Positions 10,180-22,476 of a DNA stretch of 64,000 nt are shown here, piece after piece. The position numbers and the translations under genes were made by a program. Where the stretch lies: the NCBI GenBank assembly GCA_964057225.1, contig OZ059898.1:20499267-20563266 (forward strand), read 5' to 3'. Numbering within the stretch: position 1 is the stretch's first letter; each line of letters opens with the position of its first letter. Origin of the DNA: Auanema rhodensis. Taxonomy: Eukaryota > Nematoda > Chromadorea > Rhabditida > Rhabditidae. A model generated the notes under the pieces. It saw nothing but the letters and a program-made list of their open reading frames with translations. It made no database searches and was not told the DNA's origin.

Positions 10180-13100
10180 GAAACGCTTAATACAAAAATT
10201 AGTTATGATCCTTTGAAAAATGATGCATTAGTGTATGTTGAGTTTCCATGTACACTCAACAATGCTTCCAAAAACATTTTGACAAAAATTTTTTCGAAAA
10301 ATTTCAAAATAATTTAGCAAAAAGTAGATGTTTTTAGATTCCATTTTTCAAGGCAAAGACGATGGACAATGTTATTCAACGAAAAAATTATTCCTTCAGG
10401 GTGAAAATCGAGGATATAAGTGTGAACTTATATCAGTTGATATCTCGGTGCATTTTTAAGCTAGCGCAAATCTGATAACACAGATCGACGCAGCTTAAAA
10501 ATCCGCATCGAATGCACTAAACTACATTGAGAAACGCTTAATACAGAAATTAGTTATGATCGTTTGAAAAATGATGCATTAGTGTATGTTGAGTTTCCAT
10601 GTACACTCAACAATGCTTCCAAAAACATTTTGACAAAAATTTTTTCGAAAAATTTCAAAATAATTTAGCAAAAAGTAGATGTTTTTAGATTCCTTTTTTC
10701 AAGGCAAAGACGATGGACAATGTTATTCAACGAAAAAATTATTCCTTCAGGGTGAAAATCGAGGATATAAGTGTGAACTTATATCAGTTGATATCTCGGT
10801 GCATTTTTAAGCTAGCGCAAATCTGATAACACAGATCGACGCAGCTTAAAAATCCGCATCGAATGCACTAAACTACATTGAGAAACGCTTGATACAAAAA
10901 TTAGTTATGATCGTTTGAAAAATGATGCATTAGTGTATGTTGAGTTTCCATGTACACTTAACATTGCTTCCAAAAACATTTTGACAAAAATTTTTTCGAA
11001 AAATTTCAGAATAATTTAGCAAAAAGTAGATGTTTTTAGATTCCATTTTTCAAGGCAAAGACGATGGACAATGTTATTCAACGAAAAAATTAATTCTTCA
11101 GGGTGAAAATCGAGAATATAAGTGTGAACTTATATCAGTTGATATCTCGGTGCATTTTTAAGCTAGCGCAAATCTGATAACACAGATCGACGCAGCTTAA
11201 AAATCCGCATCGAATGCACTAAACTACATTGAGAAACGCTTAATACAGAAATTAGTTATGATCGTTTGAAAAATGATGCATTAGTGTATGTTGAGTTTCC
11301 ATGTACACTCAACAATGCTTCCAAAAACATTTTGACAAAAATTTTTTCGAAAAATTTCAAAATAATTTAGCAAAAAGTAGATGTTTTTAGATTCCTTTTT
11401 TCAAGGCAAAGACGATGGACAATGTTATTCAACGAAAAAATTATTCCTTCAGGGTGAAAATCGAGGATATAAGTGTGAACTTATATCAGTTGATATCTCG
11501 GTGCATTTTTAAGCTAGCGCAAATCTGATAACACAGATCGACGCAGCTTAAAAATCCGCATCGAATGCACTATACTACATTGAGAAACGCTTAATACAAA
11601 AATTAGTTATGATCGTTTGAAAAATGATGCATTAGTGTATGTTGAGTTTCCATGTACACTCAACATTGCTTCCAAAAACATTTTGACAAAAATTTTTTCG
11701 AAAAATTTCAAAATAATTTAGCAAAAAGTAGATGTTTTTAGATTCCTTTTTTCAAGGCAAAGACGATGGACAATGTTATTCAACGAAAAAATTAATTCTT
11801 CAGGGTGAAAATCGAGGATATAAGTGTGAACTTATATCAGTTGATATCTCGGTGCATGCATTTTTAAGCTAGCGCAAATCTGATAACACAGATCGACGCA
11901 GCTTAAAAATCCGCATCGAATGCATTATACTACATTGAGAAACGCTTAATACAAAAATTAGTTATGATCCCTTGAAAAATGATGCATTAGTGTATGTTGA
12001 GTTTCCATGTACACTCAACATTGCTTCCAAAAACATTTTGACAAAAATTTTTTCGAAAAATTTCAGAATAATTTAGCAAAAAGTAGATGTTTTTAGATTC
12101 CATTTTTCAAGGCAAAGACGATGGACAATGTTATTCAACGAAAAAATTAATTCTTCAGGGTGAAAATCGAGAATATAAGTGTGAACTTATATCAGTTGAT
12201 ATCTCGGTGCATTTTTAAGCTAGCGCAAATCTGATAACACAGATCGACGCAGCTTAAAAATCCGCATCGAATGCACTATACTACATTGAGAAACGCTTAA
12301 TACAAAAATTAGTTATGATCGTTTGAAAAATGATGCATTAGTGTATGTTGAGTTTCCATGTACACTCAACATTGCTTCCAAAAACATTTTGACAAAAATT
12401 TTTTCGAAAAATTTCAGAATAATTTAGCAAAAAGTAGAAGTTTTTAGATTCCATTTTTCAAGGCAAAGACGATGGACAATGTTATTCAACGAAAAAATTA
12501 ATTCTTCAGGGTGAAAATCGAGAATATAAGTGTGAACTTATATCAGTTGATATCTCGGTGCATTTTTAAGCTAGCGCAAATCTGATAACACAGATCGACG
12601 CAGCTTAAAAATCCGCATCGAATGCACTATACTACATTGAGAAACGCTTAATACAAAAATTAGTTATGATCCTTTGAAAAATGATGCATTAGTGTATGTT
12701 GAGTTTCCATGTACACTCAACAATGCTTCCAAAAACATTTTGACAAAAATTTTTTCGAAAAATTTCAAAATAATTTAGCAAAAAGTAGATGTTTTTAGAT
12801 TCCATTTTTCAAGGCAAAGACGATGGACAATGTTATTCAACGAAAAAATTAATTCTTCAGGGTGAAAATCGAGGATATAAGTGTGAACTTATATCAGTTG
12901 ATATCTCGGTGCATTTTTAAGCTAGCGCAAATCTGATAACACAGATCGACGCAGCTTAAAAATCCGCATCGAATGCACTATACTACATTGAGAAACGCTT
13001 AATACAAAAATTAGTTATGATCCTTTGAAAAATGATGCATTAGTGTATGTTGAGTTTCCATGTACACTCAACAATGCTTCCAAAAACATTTTGACAAAAA

Positions 13101-14395
13101 TTTTTTCGAAAAATTTCAAAATAATTTAGCAAAAAGTAGATGTTTTTAGATTCCATTTTTCAAGGCAAAGACGATGGACAATGTTATTCAACGAAAAAAT
13201 TATTCCTTCAGGGTGAAAATCGAGGATATAAGTGTGAACTTATATCAGTTGATATCTCGGTGCATTTTTAAGCTAGCGCAAATCTGATAACACAGATCGA
13301 CGCAGCTTAAAAATCCGCATCGAATGCACTAAACTACATTGAGAAACGCTTAATACAGAAATTAGTTATGATCGTTTGAAAAATGATGCATTAGTGTATG
13401 TTGAGTTTCCATGTACACTCAACAATGCTTCCAAAAACATTTTGACAAAAATTTTTTCGAAAAATTTCAAAATAATTTAGCAAAAAGTAGATGTTTTTAG
13501 ATTCCTTTTTTCAAGGCAAAGACGATGGACAATGTTATTCAACGAAAAAATTATTCCTTCAGGGTGAAAATCGAGGATATAAGTGTGAACTTATATCAGT
13601 TGATATCTCGGTGCATTTTTAAGCTAGCGCAAATCTGATAACACAGATCGACGCAGCTTAAAAATCCGCATCGAATGCACTAAACTACATTGAGAAACGC
13701 TTGATACAAAAATTAGTTATGATCGTTTGAAAAATGATGCATTAGTGTATGTTGAGTTTCCATGTACACTCAACATTGCTTCCAAAAACATTTTGACAAA
13801 AATTTTTTCGAAAAATTTCAGAATAATTTAGCAAAAAGTAGATGTTTTTAGATTCCATTTTTCAAGGCAAAGACGATGGACAATCTTATTCAACGAAAAA
13901 ATTAATTCTTCAGGGTGAAAATCGAGGATATAAGTGTGAACTTATATCAGTTGATATCTCGGTGCATTTTTAAGCTAGCGCAAATCTGATAACACAGATC
14001 GACGCAGCTTAAAAATCCGCATCGAATGCACTATACTACATTGAGAAACGCTTAATACAAAAATTAGTTATGATCCTTTGAAAAATGATGCATTAGTGTA
14101 TGTTGAGTTTCCATGTACACTCAACAATGCTTCCAAAAACATTTTGACAAAAATTTTTTCGAAAAATTTCAAAATAATTTAGCAAAAAGTAGATGTTTTT
14201 AGATTCCATTTTTCAAGGCAAAGACGATGGACAATGTTATTCAACGAAAAAATTATTCCTTCAGGGTGAAAATCGAGGATATAAGTGTGAACTTATATCA
14301 GTTGATATCTCGGTGCATTTTTAAGCTAGCGCAAATCTGATAACACAGATCGACGCAGCTTAAAAATCCGCATCGAATGCACTATACTACATTGA
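10180..14395. repeat. 12-monomer HOR, copy 1 (4216 bp)
   Basis: Monomers 30-41 form a unit repeated directly downstream. Shared private markers are the GCAT duplication at 11854, GAATGCATTATACT in the same monomer, GTAGAAG in place of GTAGATG (monomer 36) and CAATCTTATT in place of CAATGTTATT (monomer 40). The length is 12 x 351 + 4. Confidence 0.92.
11854..11861. repeat. GCAT tandem duplication (+4 bp), copy 1
   Basis: GGTGCATGCATTTTT replaces GGTGCATTTTT at the foot of dyad 3, which makes a GCATGC palindrome and a 355-bp monomer (11584-11938). It is a marker of the 12-mer HOR. Confidence 0.95.
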
Positions 14396-17300
14396 GAAAC
14401 GCTTAATACAAAAATTAGTTATGATCCTTTGAAAAATGATGCATTAGTGTATGTTGAGTTTCCATGTACACTCAACAATGCTTCCAAAAACATTTTGACA
14501 AAAATTTTTTCGAAAAATTTCAAAATAATTTAGCAAAAAGTAGATGTTTTTAGATTCCATTTTTCAAGGCAAAGACGATGGACAATGTTATTCAACGAAA
14601 AAATTATTCCTTCAGGGTGAAAATCGAGGATATAAGTGTGAACTTATATCAGTTGATATCTCGGTGCATTTTTAAGCTAGCGCAAATCTGATAACACAGA
14701 TCGACGCAGCTTAAAAATCCGCATCGAATGCACTAAACTACATTGAGAAACGCTTAATACAGAAATTAGTTATGATCGTTTGAAAAATGATGCATTAGTG
14801 TATGTTGAGTTTCCATGTACACTCAACAATGCTTCCAAAAACATTTTGACAAAAATTTTTTCGAAAAATTTCAAAATAATTTAGCAAAAAGTAGATGTTT
14901 TTAGATTCCTTTTTTCAAGGCAAAGACGATGGACAATGTTATTCAACGAAAAAATTATTCCTTCAGGGTGAAAATCGAGGATATAAGTGTGAACTTATAT
15001 CAGTTGATATCTCGGTGCATTTTTAAGCTAGCGCAAATCTGATAACACAGATCGACGCAGCTTAAAAATCCGCATCGAATGCACTAAACTACATTGAGAA
15101 ACGCTTGATACAAAAATTAGTTATGATCGTTTGAAAAATGATGCATTAGTGTATGTTGAGTTTCCATGTACACTTAACATTGCTTCCAAAAACATTTTGA
15201 CAAAAATTTTTTCGAAAAATTTCAGAATAATTTAGCAAAAAGTAGATGTTTTTAGATTCCATTTTTCAAGGCAAAGACGATGGACAATGTTATTCAACGA
15301 AAAAATTAATTCTTCAGGGTGAAAATCGAGAATATAAGTGTGAACTTATATCAGTTGATATCTCGGTGCATTTTTAAGCTAGCGCAAATCTGATAACACA
15401 GATCGACGCAGCTTAAAAATCCGCATCGAATGCACTAAACTACATTGAGAAACGCTTAATACAGAAATTAGTTATGATCGTTTGAAAAATGATGCATTAG
15501 TGTATGTTGAGTTTCCATGTACACTCAACAATGCTTCCAAAAACATTTTGACAAAAATTTTTTCGAAAAATTTCAAAATAATTTAGCAAAAAGTAGATGT
15601 TTTTAGATTCCTTTTTTCAAGGCAAAAACGATGGACAATGTTATTCAACGAAAAAATTATTCCTTCAGGGTGAAAATCGAGGATATAAGTGTGAACTTAT
15701 ATCAGTTGATATCTCGGTGCATTTTTAAGCTAGCGCAAATCTGATAACACAGATCGACGCAGCTTAAAAATCCGCATCGAATGCACTATACTACATTGAG
15801 AAACGCTTAATACAAAAATTAGTTATGATCGTTTGAAAAATGATGCATTAGTGTATGTTGAGTTTCCATGTACACTCAACATTGCTTCCAAAAACATTTT
15901 GACAAAAATTTTTTCGAAAAATTTCAAAATAATTTAGCAAAAAGTAGATGTTTTTAGATTCCTTTTTTCAAGGCAAAGACGATGGACAATGTTATTCAAC
16001 GAAAAAATTAATTCTTCAGGGTGAAAATCGAGGATATAAGTGTGAACTTATATCAGTTGATATCTCGGTGCATGCATTTTTAAGCTAGCGCAAATCTGAT
16101 AACACAGATCGACGCAGCTTAAAAATCCGCATCGAATGCATTATACTACATTGAGAAACGCTTAATACAAAAATTAGTTATGATCCCTTGAAAAATGATG
16201 CATTAGTGTATGTTGAGTTTCCATGTACACTCAACATTGCTTCCAAAAACATTTTGACAAAAATTTTTTTGAAAAATTTCAGAATAATTTAGCAAAAAGT
16301 AGATGTTTTTAGATTCCATTTTTCAAGGCAAAGACGATGGACAATGTTATTCAACGAAAAAATTAATTCTTCAGGGTGAAAATCGAGAATATAAGTGTGA
16401 ACTTATATCAGTTGATATCTCGGTGCATTTTTAAGCTAGCGCAAATCTGATAACACAGATCGACGCAGCTTAAAAATCCGCATCGAATGCACTATACTAC
16501 ATTGAGAAACGCTTAATACAAAAATTAGTTATGATCGTTTGAAAAATGATGCATTAGTGTATGTTGAGTTTCCATGTACACTCAACATTGCTTCCAAAAA
16601 CATTTTGACAAAAATTTTTTCGAAAAATTTCAGAATAATTTAGCAAAAAGTAGAAGTTTTTAGATTCCATTTTTCAAGGCAAAGACGATGGACAATGTTA
16701 TTCAACGAAAAAATTAATTCTTCAGGGTGAAAATCGAGAATATAAGTGTGAACTTATATCAGTTGATATCTCGGTGCATTTTTAAGCTAGCGCAAATCTG
16801 ATAACACAGATCGACGCAGCTTAAAAATCCGCATCGAATGCACTATACTACATTGAGAAACGCTTAATACAAAAATTAGTTATGATCCTTTGAAAAATGA
16901 TGCATTAGTGTATGTTGAGTTTCCATGTACACTCAACAATGCTTCCAAAAACATTTTGACAAAAATTTTTTCGAAAAATTTCAAAATAATTTAGCAAAAA
17001 GTAGATGTTTTTAGATTCCATTTTTCAAGGCAAAGACGATGGACAATGTTATTCAACGAAAAAATTAATTCTTCAGGGTGAAAATCGAGGATATAAGTGT
17101 GAACTTATATCAGTTGATATCTCGGTGCATTTTTAAGCTAGCGCAAATCTGATAACACAGATCGACGCAGCTTAAAAATCCGCATCGAATGCACTATACT
17201 ACATTGAGAAACGCTTAATACAAAAATTAGTTATGATCCTTTGAAAAATGATGCATTAGTGTATGTTGAGTTTCCATGTACACTCAACAATGCTTCCAAA

Positions 17301-18611
17301 AACATTTTGACAAAAATTTTTTCGAAAAATTTCAAAATAATTTAGCAAAAAGTAGATGTTTTTAGATTCCATTTTTCAAGGCAAAGACGATGGACAATGT
17401 TATTCAACGAAAAAATTATTCCTTCAGGGTGAAAATCGAGGATATAAGTGTGAACTTATATCAGTTGATATCTCGGTGCATTTTTAAGCTAGCGCAAATC
17501 TGATAACACAGATCGACGCAGCTTAAAAATCCGCATCGAATGCACTAAACTACATCGAGAAACGCTTAATACAGAAATTAGTTATGATCGTTTGAAAAAT
17601 GATGCATTAGTGTATGTTGAGTTTCCATGTACACTCAACAATGCTTCCAAAAACATTTTGACAAAAATTTTTTCGAAAAATTTCAAAATAATTTAGCAAA
17701 AAGTAGATGTTTTTAGATTCCTTTTTTCAAGGCAAAGACGATGGACAATGTTATTCAACGAAAAAATTATTCCTTCAGGGTGAAAATCGAGGATATAAGT
17801 GTGAACTTATATCAGTTGATATCTCGGTGCATTTTTAAGCTAGCGCAAATCTGATAACACAGATCGACGCAGCTTAAAAATCCGCATCGAATGCACTAAA
17901 CTACATTGAGAAACGCTTGATACAAAAATTAGTTATGATCGTTTGAAAAATGATGCATTAGTGTATGTTGAGTTTCCATGTACACTCAACATTGCTTCCA
18001 AAAACATTTTGACAAAAATTTTTTCGAAAAATTTCAGAATAATTTAGCAAAAAGTAGATGTTTTTAGATTCCATTTTTCAAGGCAAAGACGATGGACAAT
18101 CTTATTCAACGAAAAAATTAATTCTTCAGGGTGAAAATCGAGGATATAAGTGTGAACTTATATCAGTTGATATCTCGGTGCATTTTTAAGCTAGCGCAAA
18201 TCTGATAACACAGATCGACGCAGCTTAAAAATCCGCATCGAATGCACTATACTACATTGAGCAACGCTTAATACAAAAATTAGTTATGATCCTTTGAAAA
18301 ATGATGCATTAGTGTATGTTGAGTTTCCATGTACACTCAACAATGCTTCCAAAAACATTTTGACAAAAATTTTTTCGAAAAATTTCAAAATAATTTAGCA
18401 AAAAGTAGATGTTTTTAGATTCCATTTTTCAAGGCAAAGACGATGGACAATGTTATTCAACGAAAAAATTATTCCTTCAGGGTGAAAATCGAGGATATAA
18501 GTGTGAACTTATATCAGTTGATATCTCGGTGCATTTTTAAGCTAGCGCAAATCTGATAACACAGATCGACGCAGCTTAAAAATCCGCATCGAATGCACTA
18601 AACTACATTGA
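14396..18611. repeat. 12-monomer HOR, copy 2 (4216 bp)
   Basis: Monomers 42-53 match 10180-14395 in order, length and private markers. I spotted five differences: CAAAAACG in monomer 45, TTTTTTTTG in monomer 47, CATCGAG near 17554, GAGCAACGC near 18261, and CTAAACT against CTATACT at the end of the last monomer. That is about 99.9% identity by eye, so the duplication is recent or actively homogenised. Confidence 0.92.
16070..16077. repeat. GCAT tandem duplication (+4 bp), copy 2
   Basis: The same event as at 11854, exactly 4216 bp downstream, in the corresponding monomer of the second 12-mer. Confidence 0.95.
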
Positions 18612-21600
18612 GAAACGCTTAATACAGAAATTAGTTATGATCGTTTGAAAAATGATGCATTAGTGTATGTTGAGTTTCCATGTACACTCAACAATGCTTC
18701 CAAAAACATTTTGACAAAAATTTTTTCGAAAAATTTCAAAATAATTTAGCAAAAAGTAGATGTTTTTAGATTCCTTTTTTCAAGGCAAAGACGATGGACA
18801 ATGTTATTCAACGAAAAAATTATTCCTTCAGGGTGAAAATCGAGGATATAAGTGTGAACTTATATCAGTTGATATCTCGGTGCATTTTTAAGCTAGCGCA
18901 AATCTGATAACACAGATCGACGCAGCTTAAAAATCCGCATCGAATGCACTATACTACATTGAGAAACGCTTAATACAAAAATTAGTTATGATCCTTTGAA
19001 AAATGATGCATTAGTGTATGTTGAGTTTCCATGTACACTCAACAATGCTTCCAAAAACATTTTGACAAAAATTTTTTAGAAAAATTTCAAAATAATTTAG
19101 CAAAAAGTAGATGTTTTTAGATTCCATTTTTCAAGGCAAAGACGATGGACAATGTTATTCAACGAAAAAATTATTCCTTCAGGGTGAAAATCGAGGATAT
19201 AAGTGTGAACTTATATCAGTTGATATCTCGGTGCATTTTTAAGCTAGCGCAAATCTGATAACACAGATCGACGCAGCTTAAAAATCCGCATCGAATGCAC
19301 TAAACTACATTGAGAAACGCTTAATACAGAAATTAGTTATGATCGTTTGAAAAATGATGCATTAGTGTATGTTGAGTTTCCATGTACACTCAACAATGCT
19401 TCCAAAAACATTTTGACAAAAATTTTTTCGAAAAATTTCAAAATAATTTAGCAAAAAGTAGATGTTTTTAGATTCCTTTTTTCAAGGCAAAGACGATGGA
19501 CAATGTTATTCAACGAAAAAATTATTCCTTCAGGGTGAAAATCGAGGATATAAGTGTGAACTTATATCAGTTGATATCTCGGTGCATTTTTAAGCTAGCG
19601 CAAATCTGATAACACAGATCGACGCAGCTTAAAAATCCGCATCGAATGCACTAAACTACATTGAGAAACGCTTGATACAAAAATTAGTTATGATCGTTTG
19701 AAAAATGATGCATTAGTGTATGTTGAGTTTCCATGTACACTCAACATTGCTTCCAAAAACATTTTGACAAAAATTTTTTCGAAAAATTTCAGAATAATTT
19801 AGCAAAAAGTAGATGTTTTTAGATTCCATTTTTCAAGGCAAAGACGATGGACAATGTTATTCAACGAAAAAATTAATTCTTCAGGGTGAAAATCGAGGAT
19901 ATAAGTGTGAACTTATATCAGTTGATATCTCGGTGCATTTTTAAGCTAGCGCAAATCTGATAACACAGATCGACGCAGCTTAAAAATCCGCATCGAATGC
20001 ACTAAACTACATTGAGAAACGCTTGATACAAAAATTAGTTATGATCGTTTGAAAAATGATGCATTAGTGTATGTTGAGTTTCCATGTACACTCAACATTG
20101 CTTCCAAAAACATTTTGACAAAAATTTTTTCGAAAAATTTCAGAATAATTTAGCAAAAAGTAGATGTTTTTAGATTCCATTTTTCAAGGCAAAGACGATG
20201 GACAATGTTATTCAACGAAAAAATTATTCCTTCAGGGTGAAAATCGAGGATATAAGTGTGAACTTATATCAGTTGATATCTCGGTGCATTTTTAAGCTAG
20301 CGCAAATCTGATAACACAGATCGACGCAGCTTAAAAATCCGCATCGAATGCACTAAACTACATTGAGAAACGCTTAATACAGAAATTAGTTATGATCGTT
20401 TGAAAAATGATGCATTAGTGTATGTTGAGTTTCCATGTACACTCAACAATGCTTCCAAAAACATTTTGACAAAAATTTTTTCGAAAAATTTCAAAATAAT
20501 TTAGCAAAAAGTAGATGTTTTTAGATTCCTTTTTTCAAGGCAAAGACGATGGACAATGTTATTCAACGAAAAAATTATTCCTTCAGGGTGAAAATCGAGG
20601 ATATAAGTGTGAACTTATATCAGTTGATATCTCGGTGCATTTTTAAGCTAGCGCAAATCTGATAACACAGATCGACGCAGCTTAAAAATCCGCATCGAAT
20701 GCACTAAACTACATTGAGAAACGCTTGATACAAAAATTAGTTATGATCGTTTGAAAAATGATGCATTAGTGTATGTTGAGTTTCCATGTACACTCAACAT
20801 TGCTTCCAAAAACATTTTGACAAAAATTTTTTCGAAAAATTTCAGAATAATTTAGCAAAAAGTAGATGTTTTTAGATTCCATTTTTCAAGGCAAAGACGA
20901 TGGACAATGTTATTCAACGAAAAAATTAATTCTTCAGGGTGAAAATCGAGGATATAAGTGTGAACTTATATCAGTTGATATCTCGGTGCATTTTTAAGCT
21001 AGCGCAAATCTGATAACACAGATCGACGCAGCTTAAAAATCCGCATCGAATGCACTAAACTACATTGAGAAACGCTTGATACAAAAATTAGTTATGATCG
21101 TTTGAAAAATGATGCATTAGTGTAGGTTGAGTTTCCATGTACACTCAACATTGCTTCCAAAAACATTTTGACAAAAATTTTTTCGAAAAATTTCAAAATA
21201 ATTTAGCAAAAAGTAGATGTTTTTAGATTCCTTTTTTCAAGGCAAAGACGATGGACAATGTTATTCAACGAAAAAATTAATTCTTCAGGGTGAAAATCGA
21301 GAATATAAGTGTGAACTTATATCAGTTGATATCTCGGTGCATTTTTAAGCTAGCGCAAATCTGATAACACAGATCGACGCAGCTTAAAAATCCGCATCGA
21401 ATGCACTATACTACATTGAGAAACGCTTAATACAAAAATTAGTTATGATCGTTTGAAAAATGATGCATTAGTGTATGTTGAGTTTCCATGTACACTCAAC
21501 ATTGCTTCCAAAAACATTTTGACAAAAATTTTTTCGAAAAATTTCAAAATAATTTAGCAAAAAGTAGATGTTTTTAGATTCCTTTTTTCAAGGCAAAGAC

Positions 21601-22476
21601 GATGGACAATGTTATTCAACGAAAAAATTAATTCTTCAGGGTGAAAATCGAGGATATAAGTGTGAACTTATATCAGTTGATATCTCGGTGCATGCATTTT
21701 TAAGCTAGCGCAAATCTGATAACACAGATCGACGCAGCTTAAAAATCCGCATCGAATGCACTATACTACATTGAGAAACGCTTAATACAAAAATTAGTTA
21801 TGATCCCTTGAAAAATGATGCATTAGTGTATGTTGAGTTTCCATGTACACTCAACATTGCTTCCAAAAACATTTTGACAAAAATTTTTTCGAAAAATTTC
21901 AGAATAATTTAGCAAAAAGTAGATGTTTTTAGATTCCATTTTTCAAGGCAAAGACGATGGACAATGTTATTCAACGAAAAAATTAATTCTTCAGGGTGAA
22001 AATCGAGAATATAAGTGTGAACTTATATCAGTTGATATCTCGGTGCATTTTTAAGCTAGCGCAAATCTGATAACACAGATCGACGCAGCTTAAAAATCCG
22101 CATCGAATGCACTATACTACATTGAGAAACGCTTAATACAAAAATTAGTTATGATCCTTTGAAAAATGATGCATTAGTGTATGTTGAGTTTCCATGTACA
22201 CTCAACAATGCTTCCAAAAACATTTTGACAAAAATTTTTTCGAAAAATTTCAAAATAATTTAGCAAAAATTAGATGTTTTTAGATTCCATTTTTCAAGGC
22301 AAAGACGATGGACAATGTTATTCAACGAAAAAATTAATTCTTCAGGGTGAAAATCGAGGATATAAGTGTGAACTTATATCAGTTGATATCTCGGTGCATT
22401 TTTAAGCTAGCGCAAATCTGATAACACAGATCGACGCAGCTTAAAAATCCGCATCGAATGCACTAAACTACATTGA
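18612..22476. repeat. Monomers 54-64, scrambled relatives of the 12-mer
   Basis: Types from the 12-mer recur in altered order. Monomers 55-57 resemble 38-40 without the CAATCTT marker. Monomers 62-63 (21420-22125) resemble 34-35, including a third GCAT duplication. That duplication lies 16 monomers after the previous one and not 12, so extra trimers (AATACAG type followed by CTTGATACA types, 19314-20366 and 20367-21419) were inserted or amplified. Private changes: TTTTTTAGA (19074), TAGGTTG (21124) and AAAATTAG (22267). Confidence 0.7.
21690..21697. repeat. GCAT tandem duplication (+4 bp), copy 3
   Basis: The same event, 5620 bp after copy 2. The monomer end reads GAATGCACTATACT instead of GAATGCATTATACT, so the surrounding monomer has diverged or recombined. 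Confidence 0.95.
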
